Assembly (NCBI RefSeq): GCF_004193775.1
Contig: NC_041009.1
Location: 47,857,534 to 47,921,533 of the forward strand
From: Glycine soja
Taxonomy: Eukaryota; Streptophyta; Magnoliopsida; Fabales; Fabaceae
Length of the DNA: 64,000 nt
Direction of reading: 5' to 3'
Part shown: in pieces, positions 12,353-25,112 of the stretch
Layout: each line of letters begins with the position of its first letter
Numbering within the stretch: the stretch's first letter is position 1
Made by a program: the position numbers and the translations under genes
Notes under the pieces: model-generated
What the model was told of the DNA's origin: nothing
Seen by the model: the letters and a program-made list of their open reading frames with translations, nothing else
The model's database searches: none

Positions 12353-13540
12353 AAATATAGTTCATCATATATAACATGATTTTATAATATAGGAGTGTAA
12401 CTAACTAAACAAGACAAAAGATATATAAAAAAAAAATAACTACCATGCGCGTAAATAAATTAAAGTAGGGTTATTTTAGCTTCTTCAATCAATAATTTTG
12501 AATTTGAGTTATACAATTTTCATAAGGAAACTTGATTGGTGTTGGTTTTTCTTAATGCGTAATATCTCATTATCAGTTAAAATATACTTTCGTTTAACTT
12601 TGGAGTTGAACCAAGAGATTTCTTAATCAACAATTAAAGATTAATTTCTTGAGATAATAAAATTTATTTAAGAGATTATTTTTTTTAATAAATATTTTTT
12701 TCATATGTACTAACATAAAATAGAATTTTCAGTCACATGTTTAAATGACACAAAATTCTGGTTCAATCATGTAACCATGTTGGTGACATCCTATTATAGC
12801 AAACCATAAAAATTCTACTTATAATTTTTTTAATCGTGCTTTTTATCATTTTGTTCTGTCTTGCCGAACAAAGGGTAAGAATATTTTAGTATGTAAAAAG
12901 TGTTTTTATTATTATTTGATGTATATCATTTAATTATGCAAGTCATTATTGTTTCGCACTTTTAATAATATTATTATGTTATAATTGATATGATATTTAA
13001 TAAATTCGAGAATAAAAAACCCTGAAAACAATTAAAAAAATAATGACTGTTACAAAAAAAATACAAGTAGTATTAAAAGAATTATATACTGATCAGTCAA
13101 ATACATTTATTTTTTAAAAAAATAAAAATAAAAGATAAATAATTAATTTAATTGATAATGTAATACAATAAAAAGAAAGATATATTGTGAGAGAAATTGT
13201 TGATTAGTGTTTTAAAATTTTTAATTTTCAAAATAATCGTTGCTTGCTTTTTAGCACCTTTCAAATATAATTCAACGTCTATATATATTGTCCAGTAATT
13301 GAATTGAACTTAATCATTAAAACTTCTGACATTGTAGAATCACATGCGCAACTCATGGAAAATCATGCTTTCCCTTGTTACTTGTTTGATGGATGTTCAC
13401 GTCCACAGTTATGTATGCATCTCCGTTAATGATGTTGAAATGAAAGGTAAGCTTTTCGATTACCAAAAGAGAATTGTTGTTGCTCTCACCAGGCTTTCCA
13501 GGTCCATTTGGACGGTAGTGGGATACTTACAAATACTCCA
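12353..13540. other. AT-rich intergenic DNA
   Basis: No recognisable gene, RNA or repeat boundary. The short frame at 13344-13547 resembles nothing known. Confidence 0.5.
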
Positions 13541-13544
13541 ATGT

Positions 13545-13960
13545 TAAAAATTAATAGTATTAAATATGTACTAATGTCACTTTTAATTTATTATATTTTA
13601 CACTTTTTTATTTTAATATATTAAATTTTAAAAGTTTTATTTTAATTTTTTATATTTTTAAAATGTATTATTTTAATATTTTTAATTTTCTATTAAAAAC
13701 GTCAGTATTTTATTAACTTTTAAATTTTAAAATATTTTAATATTACTTTTAGTTGATTATATTTTACACACTTTGGTGTGTTATGTATTAAAAGTTTTTA
13801 TTATTATTCTTTATATTTTTGAAATGTATCATTTTGATAAAAAAAAATTTAAACTTTAATTAGAAATGTTATGTTTAAATTTTAAAATAGTTAAGTTAAT
13901 ATAGTGATAACTAAAAATGGTAACTATCTTTTTTATTTAAAAAATTAAAAATCACTAAAA
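13545..13960. repeat. Degenerate MITE-like repeat
   Basis: Words such as ATGTCACTTTTAATTTATTA and TTTTAAAATGTATTATTTT recur within the block and resemble the ends of the palindromic element at 14682-14945. Boundaries are approximate. Confidence 0.4.
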
Positions 13961-14681
13961 TAAATGAAGAAAATGTGAATTTGAAACCACAAACAACAAC
14001 AACCTTTATTCTCATAATAATAATAATATTTTATTTAATCATTTAATAATGATAATAATTTCATTCATCAATTATTCTCGATCTCAATGGATAAGAGTCA
14101 AGAGTCTCTTCTCCTCTCGTCATTGTACCTCTCGTTGTCGACCCAAAAAGATACAACCTCCCCACATGGTCAGAATTGTCACCTCACCTAACAACAATTG
14201 TCTCAACATCACCCCTCTTTGCATTAATTGGCCATTTTTGCTTGACCCGATTGTAGAAATCAAATAGAAAATTCTTTACTTGTCTGACCCTATCGTGCAC
14301 GACCGTGGAAGTCTAGCTTGCAGACCTCACAAAGAGTCACATTGTGACTTCTTCATTCAAATATGGATTTATTGACAAGTTAGAGTCATATTTTTGTCTT
14401 TCATTGAGGAGAGAACTCTTGCTCCGATCTCCTCTGCTTCTTCTATTTCCAATAATATAGTTGTATGAAAGGTTTTAGTTTCTCAGTGAGGAGTATAAAA
14501 ATATTTTATGATTCCAACGAGATTATATGTTGACGTTATTCAATTTGTATAGTGTTGCATATTCAATTCAAATCTGAAAAAGGTTGGAGGAGATGATATT
14601 TTTTAAGTTGTTTATTTTTTAAAAATATAAAATAAAGAAAGTGACAATTTTTAGCCATCACTATCTAAATTTAACTATTTA

Positions 14682-14945
14682 AAAAAGGCTTAATATTACT
14701 TTTGATAAATTATGTTTTACTTTGGTATATTAAATTTTAAAAATTTCATTATGGTCATTTATGTTTTTGAAATATATCATTTTGGTCCTTTTTTAAAATT
14801 TAAAGTTAACAAAATACTAACATTTGTAACAGAAAAAAAACAAAATGATATATTTCAAAAACATAAATGACCATAATAAAACGTGATGTATCAAAATGAA
14901 ATAATTGTGAAACATAATAAACCAAAAGTGACATAAGCCTTAAAT
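14682..14945. mobile_element. Palindromic MITE
   Basis: The left half (AAGGCTTAATATTACTTTTG ... TGGTCATTTATGTTTTTGAAATATATCATTTTG) and the inverse of the right half (AAGGCTTATGTCACTTTTGG ...) match over about 110 bases each, so the block can fold into one long hairpin. It has no coding capacity. It is a typical miniature inverted-repeat element that may yield siRNA. Confidence 0.75.
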
Positions 14946-15065
14946 ATTTAAAGGGAGAACTTTATTCCTCATAATAATTTTATCTAACTAAAACATGATT
15001 GTCTCTGGTTGAGGATATGTGCGATTTAGATCAAAAAATAATAAAATAAAAAAGAATTAGAGTAA

Positions 15066-15264
15066 TATATATATATATATATATATATCATTATATAATA
15101 ATAACTTTTTTTAAAAAAAAAAGTCATCAATTTACAATGTAAAGTTTTTATATTATCAATTACACAAAAATTATTATAGATGCAATTTTAAAAATAATTA
15201 TTATAAATTTAATCATTTTTAATTATTAGATATTAAATAGACAATTGAGAAAATTAAATAATTA

Positions 15265-15299
<35 letters not shown>
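15066..15299. repeat. Two (AT)n tracts
   Basis: Tracts at about 15066-15088 and 15268-15299 are separated by AT-rich sequence. Confidence 0.85.
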
Positions 15300-15302
<3 letters not shown>

Positions 15303-15628
15303 TTTTTACACTAATATCTTTTTCACGATAATTAGATATTTGTTCATCATCATATATATTAAGTTCAAGAATCCAAAAGAACGCATGCTTCAAGAAGTTA
15401 TAATCCTAGACTCATCCCAATACATACATGATAATCAATCTCAGATCCAGCTACATGTACAAGATTCCTTATTATGCACTTAGCCTGAAATCATTCAATC
15501 ATTGTCCAATTAATAAAAAGTATTAAAAACAAGGATGAATACTCAAGCTCATGAAAACTTGCACAAATATAAGAGTTTAATTATAAAGGATTCTCATATA
15601 TTCCTAACCAAACGAGATTTAGTGAAAT

Positions 15629-15703
<75 letters not shown>
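15629..15703. repeat. Compound (AC)n(AT)n microsatellite
   Basis: About ten AC units run directly into about 27 AT units, making a long alternating purine-pyrimidine stretch. Confidence 0.95.
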
Positions 15704-15705
<2 letters not shown>

Positions 15706-18480
15706 CATGGATGAAGCGCAACTCCATTAATTCTTCATGATTCTTTTCCAAGGGTTGTTGAACCCTCTGTATTAATGAAATCTTTAGGATTATAGGATCT
15801 TATAAGGAAATGGAGGCTTAGGGATGGAAGGGATGATGAGTTTGGACGTCTCCTTCAGATATCCCGTAATGTCTAATGATTTTTTTTTTGTTAAAAAATT
15901 ATTCTAAAAATGACTTATGTATATAATATTGATATATTTTCTATTTTGTGTTAGACCATTGTTTAGCCACATCCTAACCTGTGAAAAGAAATGACAAATC
16001 CAAAAATTTATTGTTTAGCTCTAATCCTTATAGGCTACTTCACCAGCATTGCAAGAGAGAGGAAGCTAGTAACCCTTATAGAGACTCTACTGTTCAAGTT
16101 TGTATTTGGCAAAAGTGACGACTAATTTTTATGAATGAAACATACTTGAAGAAAGAGGTTATAGAAAATGCATATTTGGTGATTAATTTAATGATGTCAC
16201 TCCCATGTGTTTTGCTAGAGGAAAGAGTTCACACACACACACAGATATAAAGTGAGCAAATGTCAACCAGGTTTCTACAATATTATGCAAAATCTTTTAA
16301 CATTTTATCTGGTTGACTTTATCATCATTGTCTCCACCTCCGAGATACGTATATATTGAAAACTCGTTAGGGAAGAAGAAATCTTCATAATGGAAATCAT
16401 CAAGAAAGGGAAAGCTCGTTTTTTTTTACCAGTCAAACAAAAAAAAACTAAGTGAAAGTTCTTGTAAGTTCGAAGCGTGGTAAATGAAGAGTTTGGCTTT
16501 CTTAATCCCAAAACGTAATGCTCCCAAAGCATCACCAAATCAATGGGTACATTTTCGAAGGGAAATGAAAGAACTTATGAACAAAATTTATGTGGACTTT
16601 TTCTGAAAACGTGGCAACATTGACGCTACGTATAGCTTCATAATATTAATATTAACATATAGTATTAATTAAAGGAGATATTAAAGCAAACTTAACGCAT
16701 GATCTGATCTCATCTCCCTCCACTAAATTAATGTCATCCCCGGATTTGTATATATAAAAAAAAATAACACTTCCGCTTGGCATCTACTAATTTCAAAGCC
16801 ATTTTTTCATCGTTATGATTATTCACGCAATTTGGGGTCAAGTTAGTGGTTAATTAAATTCCCCGTGACTTTTATCCTGAGCAGCTATATACGTACTTTT
16901 AGGTAGAAACTCCTTGTTTATAATTAATATTTTTTTAAAAAAAATATTTTAGTTAATTAGACAGAAAATATATATTTAAATAACTTTTATAACATTTTGA
17001 GGGGTTAATTTCATTAAATCATCTAAGCTTGTACAAATTACAGTTTTTAAGGTTTCTAAATCCAAATTTAATTTAAAACATCATTATCTATTGAAAGAAA
17101 GAAAATCATGCTTTCTTTATTGTGAGAATCGCCACCGTCTCTCTTATGTACGTGTATGGTAGTTTTGCCTGTCAATTGTCATTGGCAAAGTGTGTTTAAT
17201 GGAAATCCATTAAAAGTAAAATCAACTTAACGTGGATCATCCTTATAAATTGCTTCATGGAATAATGTGTGAACCTTTGCAAGTTCGTTTCTAAACACAC
17301 TAAAAGTCTTCTGTAGGATCCAAGATATATGATCCACTGTACGTATTCAGCATTAATTCACGTTAATTAGTTTTTGTGCGTAAAATTTGGTTTTAATTAA
17401 GGGCGGCTGAGTGCAGTGTGACCTTGCTAGAGCAATTGGTAGAATTTTGAGCTACATATACCCTACAATTCAAAAAAGCTTACTGAAACTTCATTATCCA
17501 AAAACAAAAAAGAATGATGAATATGGTTTTGTATATATAAATCAGTGCGCATAATCTCTTGCTATACACTTTTAAGAGTCCTTCTCAATTCTCCTCATGC
17601 AACCAACCTTTCCGTTTTTTAGGGTCAAATGTTGAATGTTGCCGTATCCTTGATCGGATCCGTTGACTTTTAGTGGCCACACCACACAGCTTTCATGGGG
17701 CTCATAATGCTTGACCAAAAAATAATATACAAGTCAGTGATGGGACACATGTAATTAGTTCAGTGTGGGAAACAACAAATTACCCTTATTCGAATCAGAG
17801 GGGAAAATCAAAAGAAGGACAATTTTTTTTAAAATGTGAATTTAGAAGAATTTTTTTTTTTAAGTGCGCGTTTCTTTCTTTCTTTTCTCTGTATTTTTCT
17901 TCAATTAAATAATAAAAATTTCACCATAAGGCTAGGGAAATATAGCGAGTGAGAAATTTCTGCACCAAATTGTGTTATTCAATAACTCATGATTTATATA
18001 TAATACTATTTCAGTGCCTATTTCTTTCCCTTGTATCATTTTATTATATTATATTTCATTTTTTTCTCTCAATTATATTATTTACTGCATGCATGAGTGT
18101 TTATATACTCCTATATATCGTCCCATTTCTCTATTGCGACTGATGGAAGGGAATGCCATTGCATATCAAATGCCATCTATCTGTTAAGCATAAGTAGTAT
18201 CGGTACGCATTAATGGGTACAAAATCTTTAGAGTTGACTGATTTGCTATACTATAAGTCTATAAGCTTTGGTCTTACAATTCCATTCTCTCAATAGAAAT
18301 ATTTTTTCATGTACGTACATTATTATCAGCATTTTTCATTCACATGTGATCTAAAATTGAACTTAAGTTAACGTAAAAAGAAAAAAAAAATGAACTTTAG
18401 TTTATATGTTTTGATAACCAAAAAAGTTAATATAGGTTTCCTTGGTATTTGAATGATGAGGACATTTTCAGATTAATAAA
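15704..18480. other. AT-rich intergenic DNA
   Basis: No protein family, tRNA or transposon end could be recognised. Short open frames here (for example 16305-16538 on the minus strand) have no similarity I can name. Confidence 0.5.
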
Positions 18481-18499
18481 AAGAAACAAAATAAAAATA

Positions 18500-18765
18500 A
18501 AATGTAATTTTATTCTCTAAAATTTTCAAAGTTCGATTCTAGTCCTCTAAAAAATTATCTACTTTTTGTTTCTTAAATTTTGAAATGTACTGCATTTGAT
18601 TCTCAAATGCTATCTAAATCACTTTTTATTTCTATATAGTCCATGGGCTACAAATTGTGCTTTTGAAAATTAGACAAACGAAAAACAGACATTTTTTTAG
18701 AAAAATTAAAATTGAATTGCAAAAATTTTAGAAAGACCAAAATTATATTTTTTTTCTTTAAATAA
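18500..18765. repeat. MITE-like inverted repeat
   Basis: The left side (AATTTTATTCTCTAAAATTTTC, TCCTCTAAAAAA words) and the inverse of the right side (ATAATTTTGGTCTTTCTAAAATTTT, TTTTTCTAAAAAAAT words) are imperfect inverted copies. No coding capacity. Confidence 0.5.
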
Positions 18766-21700
18766 AATAGATTAAAATAAAATGGAGTAAAATAAAATAA
18801 ATTCATTTCATGGTTTAAATATGTCAATAGAAGGGAATCAGACTCTTATTCCATCTCATTATTTTAAATTTCAAGAAGGGGAAACAAAACTAAACAATAG
18901 AATAAAATAGATTTCACTAATTTTCATACTATATATATTCCACCTTGATTTTATCAATTTAAATAATAAAACATAATGCTATTGTATTTTATTCTTTTAT
19001 TTTTCATGCTCTGTCATAAATCTAAATATATCCTCAATTTGCTAAGCAAAAACTCTAACTCGATCCGGCTTAAGAATTTTCGCATAGATCACGTGTATTA
19101 GTGTATAATTTGTAAGAATGTAATTCTCTGATACGACAATGAGAGTGAGAGTTTGATTTTTAGAGAAATAAATAAGTATTAACAATGCATGCAGAAAAGA
19201 GTAAGGAAATTAATAAAAATCGCGTAGAATCAGCAAAAATAAATATTAAGATCTACGATTGTTTGCAACTTGCAAGTTAATTTTCTCCACGGTAGGGAAA
19301 AAGAAAAAAGAGAAACGTAATGAACTGTGCATTGCATAATATTGATCACTTATGCTTATCATATCGGATTTTAAGCGATTTGCTTTCCAATTAACCTTGG
19401 TTATGGTAGATCTGTTGGAGGGTACACGTATAGTAATGGAAATAACACTATAACAGCATCGGTCCATGCGTACTTTAATGGAATTAACAATATCAATATT
19501 AGCTGATAAAACGAAACCTAGATATATTTTACAATATCTCTTAATAATTTTATACTTTCTAAAAAATTAAGCATACAACATTTAGAATAAATAACTTATT
19601 TTTGTTATGTATTCTCTTTTATAACTCAAATTTAAGTATTTAACTGTTGTGAACTAGGGAACTTTTCTATCGGTTCTACAAGTACATGGTAAATTGATCT
19701 CAAGTGTTCAAAGTATCAAGGGTAGAGAGATTCAAGGTGCTTCTTAATGGATTGATCACCTATTTGATAATAGTATGAAATATTAACAATTAAAAATAAT
19801 GATAATAAAATTGAACTAATGATAATATATTTATAAAATATGAGAGAATATGTATAAGGTTTTTTTTTATATGTATAGGAATCCAAGATAAGTATGAGAT
19901 TTACCATAACTTCAGTATCTTATTTAACCAACTCAGGTATAGCCCTCATTGATTTGTAAAAGGTTTTATAATTCGGCTAGTGTACATATATACTTGAAAT
20001 AAGATATCTAAGTTAGAATTTTGTTTATAAAAAAAGATTTAGAGTGGAAAAAGTGAATGGTCCCATGTTATAAGGCGTCCAACAGAAAACCTCTGAAATT
20101 TGTATTTGATGAAGCAGGCAAGGCAAGTTGTATAGACATAGTTGGAGCACTGAGATTGGAGAAGTGACGGCTCAGAAAGAATGGCAAGGCAATGCAATGC
20201 AATGCCCTCTTCCCTTGATGAGTATTTTGATAGAATTGACAAGGCACTTACATGCTAATGCTAGTGACCACCCCAATACATATCAACATCATATCCTTCT
20301 ATGGATAAAATGCTATAATACGTTAACATTATGTTATGACGAGACAAACAAGAAAATGCGATACTTATGAACAGCGTTTGGCACCATTTTGCTTAAAGTG
20401 GCCAAAGTGGATGACCACTTCACCGTTGAGGATGAGAGGAAGACTTGGAGCATGTTTTGCTAAAGAGATTATTATTCTACTTCTACAAGATGGGGTCGAC
20501 TGAATTTGTTTTAACACAGTACCATGATCGTACTTCTCTCTATACCAATAACCAATTGAAACAAATGTGTTGTCAATCAAGTGACACCATTCTGTTCTGT
20601 ATAACACTACCATCATATATCATATATATTCCTAAGGATAAGAACTTTTCTTTTCTTTTCTTTTCTTTTGCTTTGCACCAAATTACGAGAACCGTTGATG
20701 GGAATTTCATTTTAGTTTTCCTTTAAAACGTTGTTTACTGTTAACTTAAAATGTCATGAACAAAAAGCAGACAGGTCATATCCTCAGCTCAAACAAATCT
20801 TTTGCTTTCACATCTCTGTTCAGTATGATTTTGAATCAATTTTTTCTTAATATGAATAATTCTTTTATGATTTCTTAAGAAAATTTTCTTAACAATAAAT
20901 ATGATTATTTTTTATGATTGGTTTGGGATAAGGAATAAAAAAAGTAATAATAGTATAGAGATATGCAATGTAGTATTAAGTGTGATTTGCATATTTAGTC
21001 AAGCTGCTCAAAGACAAAGGGCAAAGTGAAGATTAGAGTAGAAATAGGAATCATAATTCACAATAGAGCAGTGATACACGTAGTAATAACCATCATCCAA
21101 CCACTGCCTATATGGAATAAAATATATTATTTTATATTTAATAAAAGAAAAAGAAAATTTTCAAATAATGAAAAGGGAGAATTCAGCAGTTTAGGGTAGA
21201 ATGTTTCTCTTTTTTTCTTTGTGTGTGTTTATCGTTCTCCCATCTTTATTGTGCGTTTACCCAAATCATCCCTCCCTTTCCATTGTGGGTTGATCCCACC
21301 ACTCCTAACTCCCAGTGACACATTGCAAAAGATTAACAGAGAGAAGAGAGAAGAGAGCATCGCTCAATTAAAATATCTAAAATCTTTGTTTCATCCTACT
21401 CTTTTTGAACACATTACACCCAATTGATATATACAGATTAGTTAATCCGTAAGTTATATTAAAACTTACAGATTACTTAATCCATATGTTACACAAACAA
21501 ACAAAATTAACGATGTACCTCCGACGTATCTCCGTTAATAATCGAACCAACTATCGATGTACCTCTGTGGATCTTTCACCTCGATCGAAGCAACAACGTG
21601 TATCTCTCACAACAATGAAAAATCAAGAGGAAACGGAGAAAACAAAGAAGGAATGAATGCATAACTCAAATTGAAAAGAAAAAAAAAATCAACTTAAAAA

Positions 21701-22070
21701 GGAAGAAGAAAGCAAAAGGATATTTTCATAATTACATAAAATTATTGGGTGCACAAGCAATAATGCTGGTGCACCTAGCAACACACCTTCTTGTAACATT
21801 TCATTTCCCAAATAAGATAATGTTGGTAGCCATATCTGTTTTCTCTTTGTCAAAAACTATAGAATCATAAGTAAAAACAAAATCATTAAATAAGGAAACT
21901 TACTCAGAATTTTTGTAATTTTTCATAAATTTCAACTAATAAAAAAATGTTTTAAAAATATATTACTAACATTTTTTTCCATCAATAAGTGATATGTACG
22001 TAATTTGCCTTGTAAACCATTAATTTGGTGGTTTGCCTTGATAGTAAAATGGAGAGAATTTTTTGTATTT
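18766..22070. other. AT-rich intergenic DNA
   Basis: Segments of slightly higher GC at 20045-20620 and 21220-21700 contain short open frames on both strands, but none resembles a known protein and none shows consistent splice structure. Nothing further could be supported. Confidence 0.45.
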
Positions 22071-22077
22071 TTAATCA

Positions 22078-22390
22078 CTTTAAAAAGGTTAAATTAATTT
22101 TTTGTCCTCTAATTTTTTATTTAGGTTTAATTTGATTCTTTATTTTTTTTTATTCAATTTAATCCTCTAATTTTTAAAGTTGTAATTCATTTTTTTTTAA
22201 AAAATATGTATTTTGTGACAGTTTAAATTGACTGAGTGATAATTTTGAATAATTACAAAGTGTGATTTCTTACCATTTTGAGTGAATGACTAATTTGAAT
22301 TAATTTAAGAAATCAAATGACCAAATTAAACAAAAAAAAAATTAAAGAACCAAATTGAATCTAAAAAATAATTTAACCTTTTAAAAAAAA
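22078..22390. mobile_element. MITE with long terminal inverted repeats
   Basis: The left end reads AAAAGGTTAAATTAATTTTT... and the inverse of the right end reads AAAAGGTTAAATTATTTTTT.... The similarity runs inward for about 80 bases. It is non-coding. Related TTTGATCCTTTATTTT-type words occur in the larger element at 29723-30755. Confidence 0.7.
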
Positions 22391-23940
22391 AAGGGTTCAG
22401 CCTACAAATTCACTCAAGAAAGTATAGATTAAGATATAAGGTTAACTACAAAAGCACTAAAATGTTTGGTGATAGTGAAAACAAACATCAAATAGGGAAT
22501 CGTATTTCTATAATAAAGATCTAGTGGCATAAATCATAAATGACTCTTATTTCACCCCTTTGGACACTAATATTTTACAATGTCTATCTCCTAAAGTTCT
22601 AATATGGTGTAACTTATCTTTTGTTCATAGTCTATCCAAATATTTCCCCTCCTATTTGTTTGCGGAGGAAGAGAAAAGGACAGCACAGCATTCATCTAAT
22701 TTATAAACGTGAACTTGTTCTTTTTTCTCAGAAGAAAATGCCGTATATCTGTGTAGTACAGCATCATCGACTTATCTAGGCTTTCTATACAATGACAATG
22801 ACACTTGCTTGTGCTGTGTGTGTAGGGTTTACCCAGCCCAATAACTCCTATGGATATTTAAGCCCAGTAATCGAGGGTGGAAATAATGGCTTAATTGTCC
22901 AAGTCTTTTGGTTTTTTATTATTCCGAATATGGGCTTTACTCCTATCCCCACAACTATGATAGTAGGATATACACACGCCTGTTTTTATGTCTTTTTCTT
23001 TTTCAGGATTCACATGCCGACTCTCTCTTACTACTACACTATAGACAACGTCTCTCATATTTTTGTCCAAGGAAAATTCGTGATGCTTAAGGTTAAGGGT
23101 AAGCAGCAGAAATCATTACAATCTTATAACTTTATGGTAAAAATTTTAATTTTGAAAAACAATAGTGTTCTTCAAAACATGGACCTCTTGAGAATGAGTA
23201 GTCGTTTATTTTTTTTGTAAACCCTCTTATTCATAACAGAATATTAATAAAAAAAAATTAAATGCATTCAATACAACATTCTACAAAAAAAAAATACAGA
23301 AGTTATTAGGAAAAATTAACGGTAAAAGAATTCAAAATCATTCCTTTCCAAAAGCTACCTTACCTTACATTTAAAAAAAAATTTACTAACATCATCCGTT
23401 ATAAGCAATTATAAACATTTTATGTGAAACATTAGACTATACACTAATACAATCGCAAACCATAATGCAAACCACCATATAATTTATTAACAATAATTTT
23501 TTATAATTTATAATAATTACTAAACTATGTTATTAGTGATCAATTAAAAGTTTAAAGTTTTATTAAACCCATTTTTTTATACTTCTACATTTTCAATGCA
23601 ATAAATACTCTTTTACCCAAACCTTTTACTGGTATTTTTTTTTTCTCTTTCAAGTTGTTAAAAAAAAGTTTAAAATTATTGAACATTGTTAATTTTTAAA
23701 AATAAATTTACTTAAACTCAAATTTCTATCTTTTATAATCTAAATGAATTATGCCATTCGTATTTTTAAAATAAAAAATACTTAAAATGACAAGAAAGCT
23801 TGGTGGCCCAACCGCATTCACAAAGGGGTTAACAATAACCCAAATTACAAAATAAAAACAACAACAATAATAAAACGGTTCTGTACTTCTGTTCTCTTAT
23901 ATCAAACACAGAAAGCCGATGAGTCAAAACTGAGCCGAGC
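22391..23940. other. Intergenic DNA downstream of the LBD gene
   Basis: AT-rich. The 142-residue open frame at 22792-23220 has no recognisable domain and is rich in low-complexity codons. The 3' UTR of the minus-strand LBD gene presumably ends here. Confidence 0.45.
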
Positions 23941-23949
23941 CACTAGTCC

Positions 23950-24937
23950 TCAAGCCGAGCATTCAAGCCCCAGCTCCATCTTGCACGACGAGCCACTAAA
24001 ATCCTTCAAATCAATCCTTCTCTTCTTCACCGGAACCACGTGCTGCGCACCTGATACCGGCTCGAACCCTAGCGTAAGCTCTAAACCAACATCATCGGTC
24101 CGGTCCAAGCGCTTCGGGTTGGATTCCGGTTCATCTCGGAAGAGGATCGAAGTCTCAGCAGACAAAATGCTCTCACTTTCCACCGCATTCGCCGCCTCCG
24201 ACTGGTGGCTCAGCGTCGAATCGTGACTTCCAGACCGGTTCAACGCCTCCTCGGTCCAATCGCATGCCACCAAACCCGGTTCATCCGATCCGAATTCGGT
24301 TCCCGTATTCTTAGTGTTAATGTTGTTGTTTTGGTTGGCGGTGGATTTGGGCTTGGCGAGGGGTCGCTTCACTCGAGAGCGGGTCTTGACTCGTTGGTGC
24401 TGAGTTTCGTTGGACGCGGCGGCGGAGTTCTCGTCTTTGAACACGTGGCGTATGTCGTAAGCCTTGAGCGGTGGGCACCGCCCGCTAGCCGCGGCTTCAG
24501 ACGTGATCGGCGTAATCGGCGCGCCTTTCAAGACGTTTTCCACGGCGGCTTGACACAGCTGCCAGCTCCCGGACCATAATAGCCCGACAGACCCGTAAAT
24601 CGGGTTCACTATCCGACCGCATGCCTCGTACAACAACGAGCGAAAGATCGCTGCGAAAATTCAAACAAAAATACTGAAATTTAGTAAACACCTTTCATGT
24701 CTTAGTTGATGTGTGACTTTAAGAAAGTGCAAGAAAATGACACAAACCTGGACGAAGATGTTCGGGGCCTGCGTTAACGAGGTTCATGAGACCAGCACGA
24801 CCATAAAACTTAGCGAGAAACACAGTAGCATTGGCTTGGGATTCTGGGCTTTTGATCCATTGTAAACAGGGTCTGATGCTGCAATTTTCACTGCAACCTT
24901 TTCTCAGAACTCGACATCCATTGCAACTCATCCGCAT
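23950..24937 (-). CDS. LBD41: Class II LOB-domain transcriptional regulator, LBD41-like
   Basis: This is a nuclear DNA-binding regulator. Exon 1 (24748-24937) and exon 2 (23950-24650), with a 97-base GT-AG intron, join in frame to give 296 residues. The N-terminus begins MRMSCNGC, and the zinc-finger-like C block C5-x2-C8-x6-C15-x3-C19 is complete. The GAS-type block ([10 protein letters not shown]) follows, then [12 protein letters not shown] and GSVGLLWSG, all class II hallmarks; the class I leucine-zipper spacing is absent. The C-terminus has LELTL (253-257), an EAR-type LxLxL repressor motif, and a basic KKRR (272-275) likely to act as a nuclear signal. The VVPVKKRR ending matches LBD41/LBD40-type members, some of which are low-oxygen induced in Arabidopsis. 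That regulation is family knowledge, not seen here. Confidence 0.9.
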
Positions 24938-25067
24938 TTTTGAAGACCCAATTGAGAATCTAAGAGAATTGAGAAAGAAAGACGCGAAATTGATGACGAT
25001 TTTGAAGGAGGCGGAGAAGTAGGAGAGAAAGAGAAGATTGTGATCATAGAATTGTGGGAAGGAAGGG

Positions 25068-25076
25068 TATATATTT
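25068..25076 (-). promoter_or_regulatory. Putative TATA box of the LBD gene
   Basis: The minus strand reads AAATATATA about 130 bases before the ATG at 24937. A 12-base G run (25080-25091, C run on the gene strand) and a GA tract lie just upstream. Confidence 0.5.
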
Positions 25077-25079
25077 GCT

Positions 25080-25112
25080 GGGGGGGGGGGGTTAGGAGAG
25101 AGAGAGAGAGGC
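25080..25112. repeat. G12 run and (GA)n tract in the LBD promoter
   Basis: Twelve G residues are followed by GTTAGGA and a (GA)n stretch, immediately upstream of the TATA box on the minus strand. Confidence 0.85.

Noticed and set aside
22792..23220. 142-codon plus-strand open frame
   Set aside because: No family resemblance, no splice context, and starts and ends in AT-rich repeats.
23981..24579. Plus-strand open frames across LBD exon 2
   Set aside because: Antisense of a clear LOB-domain coding exon.
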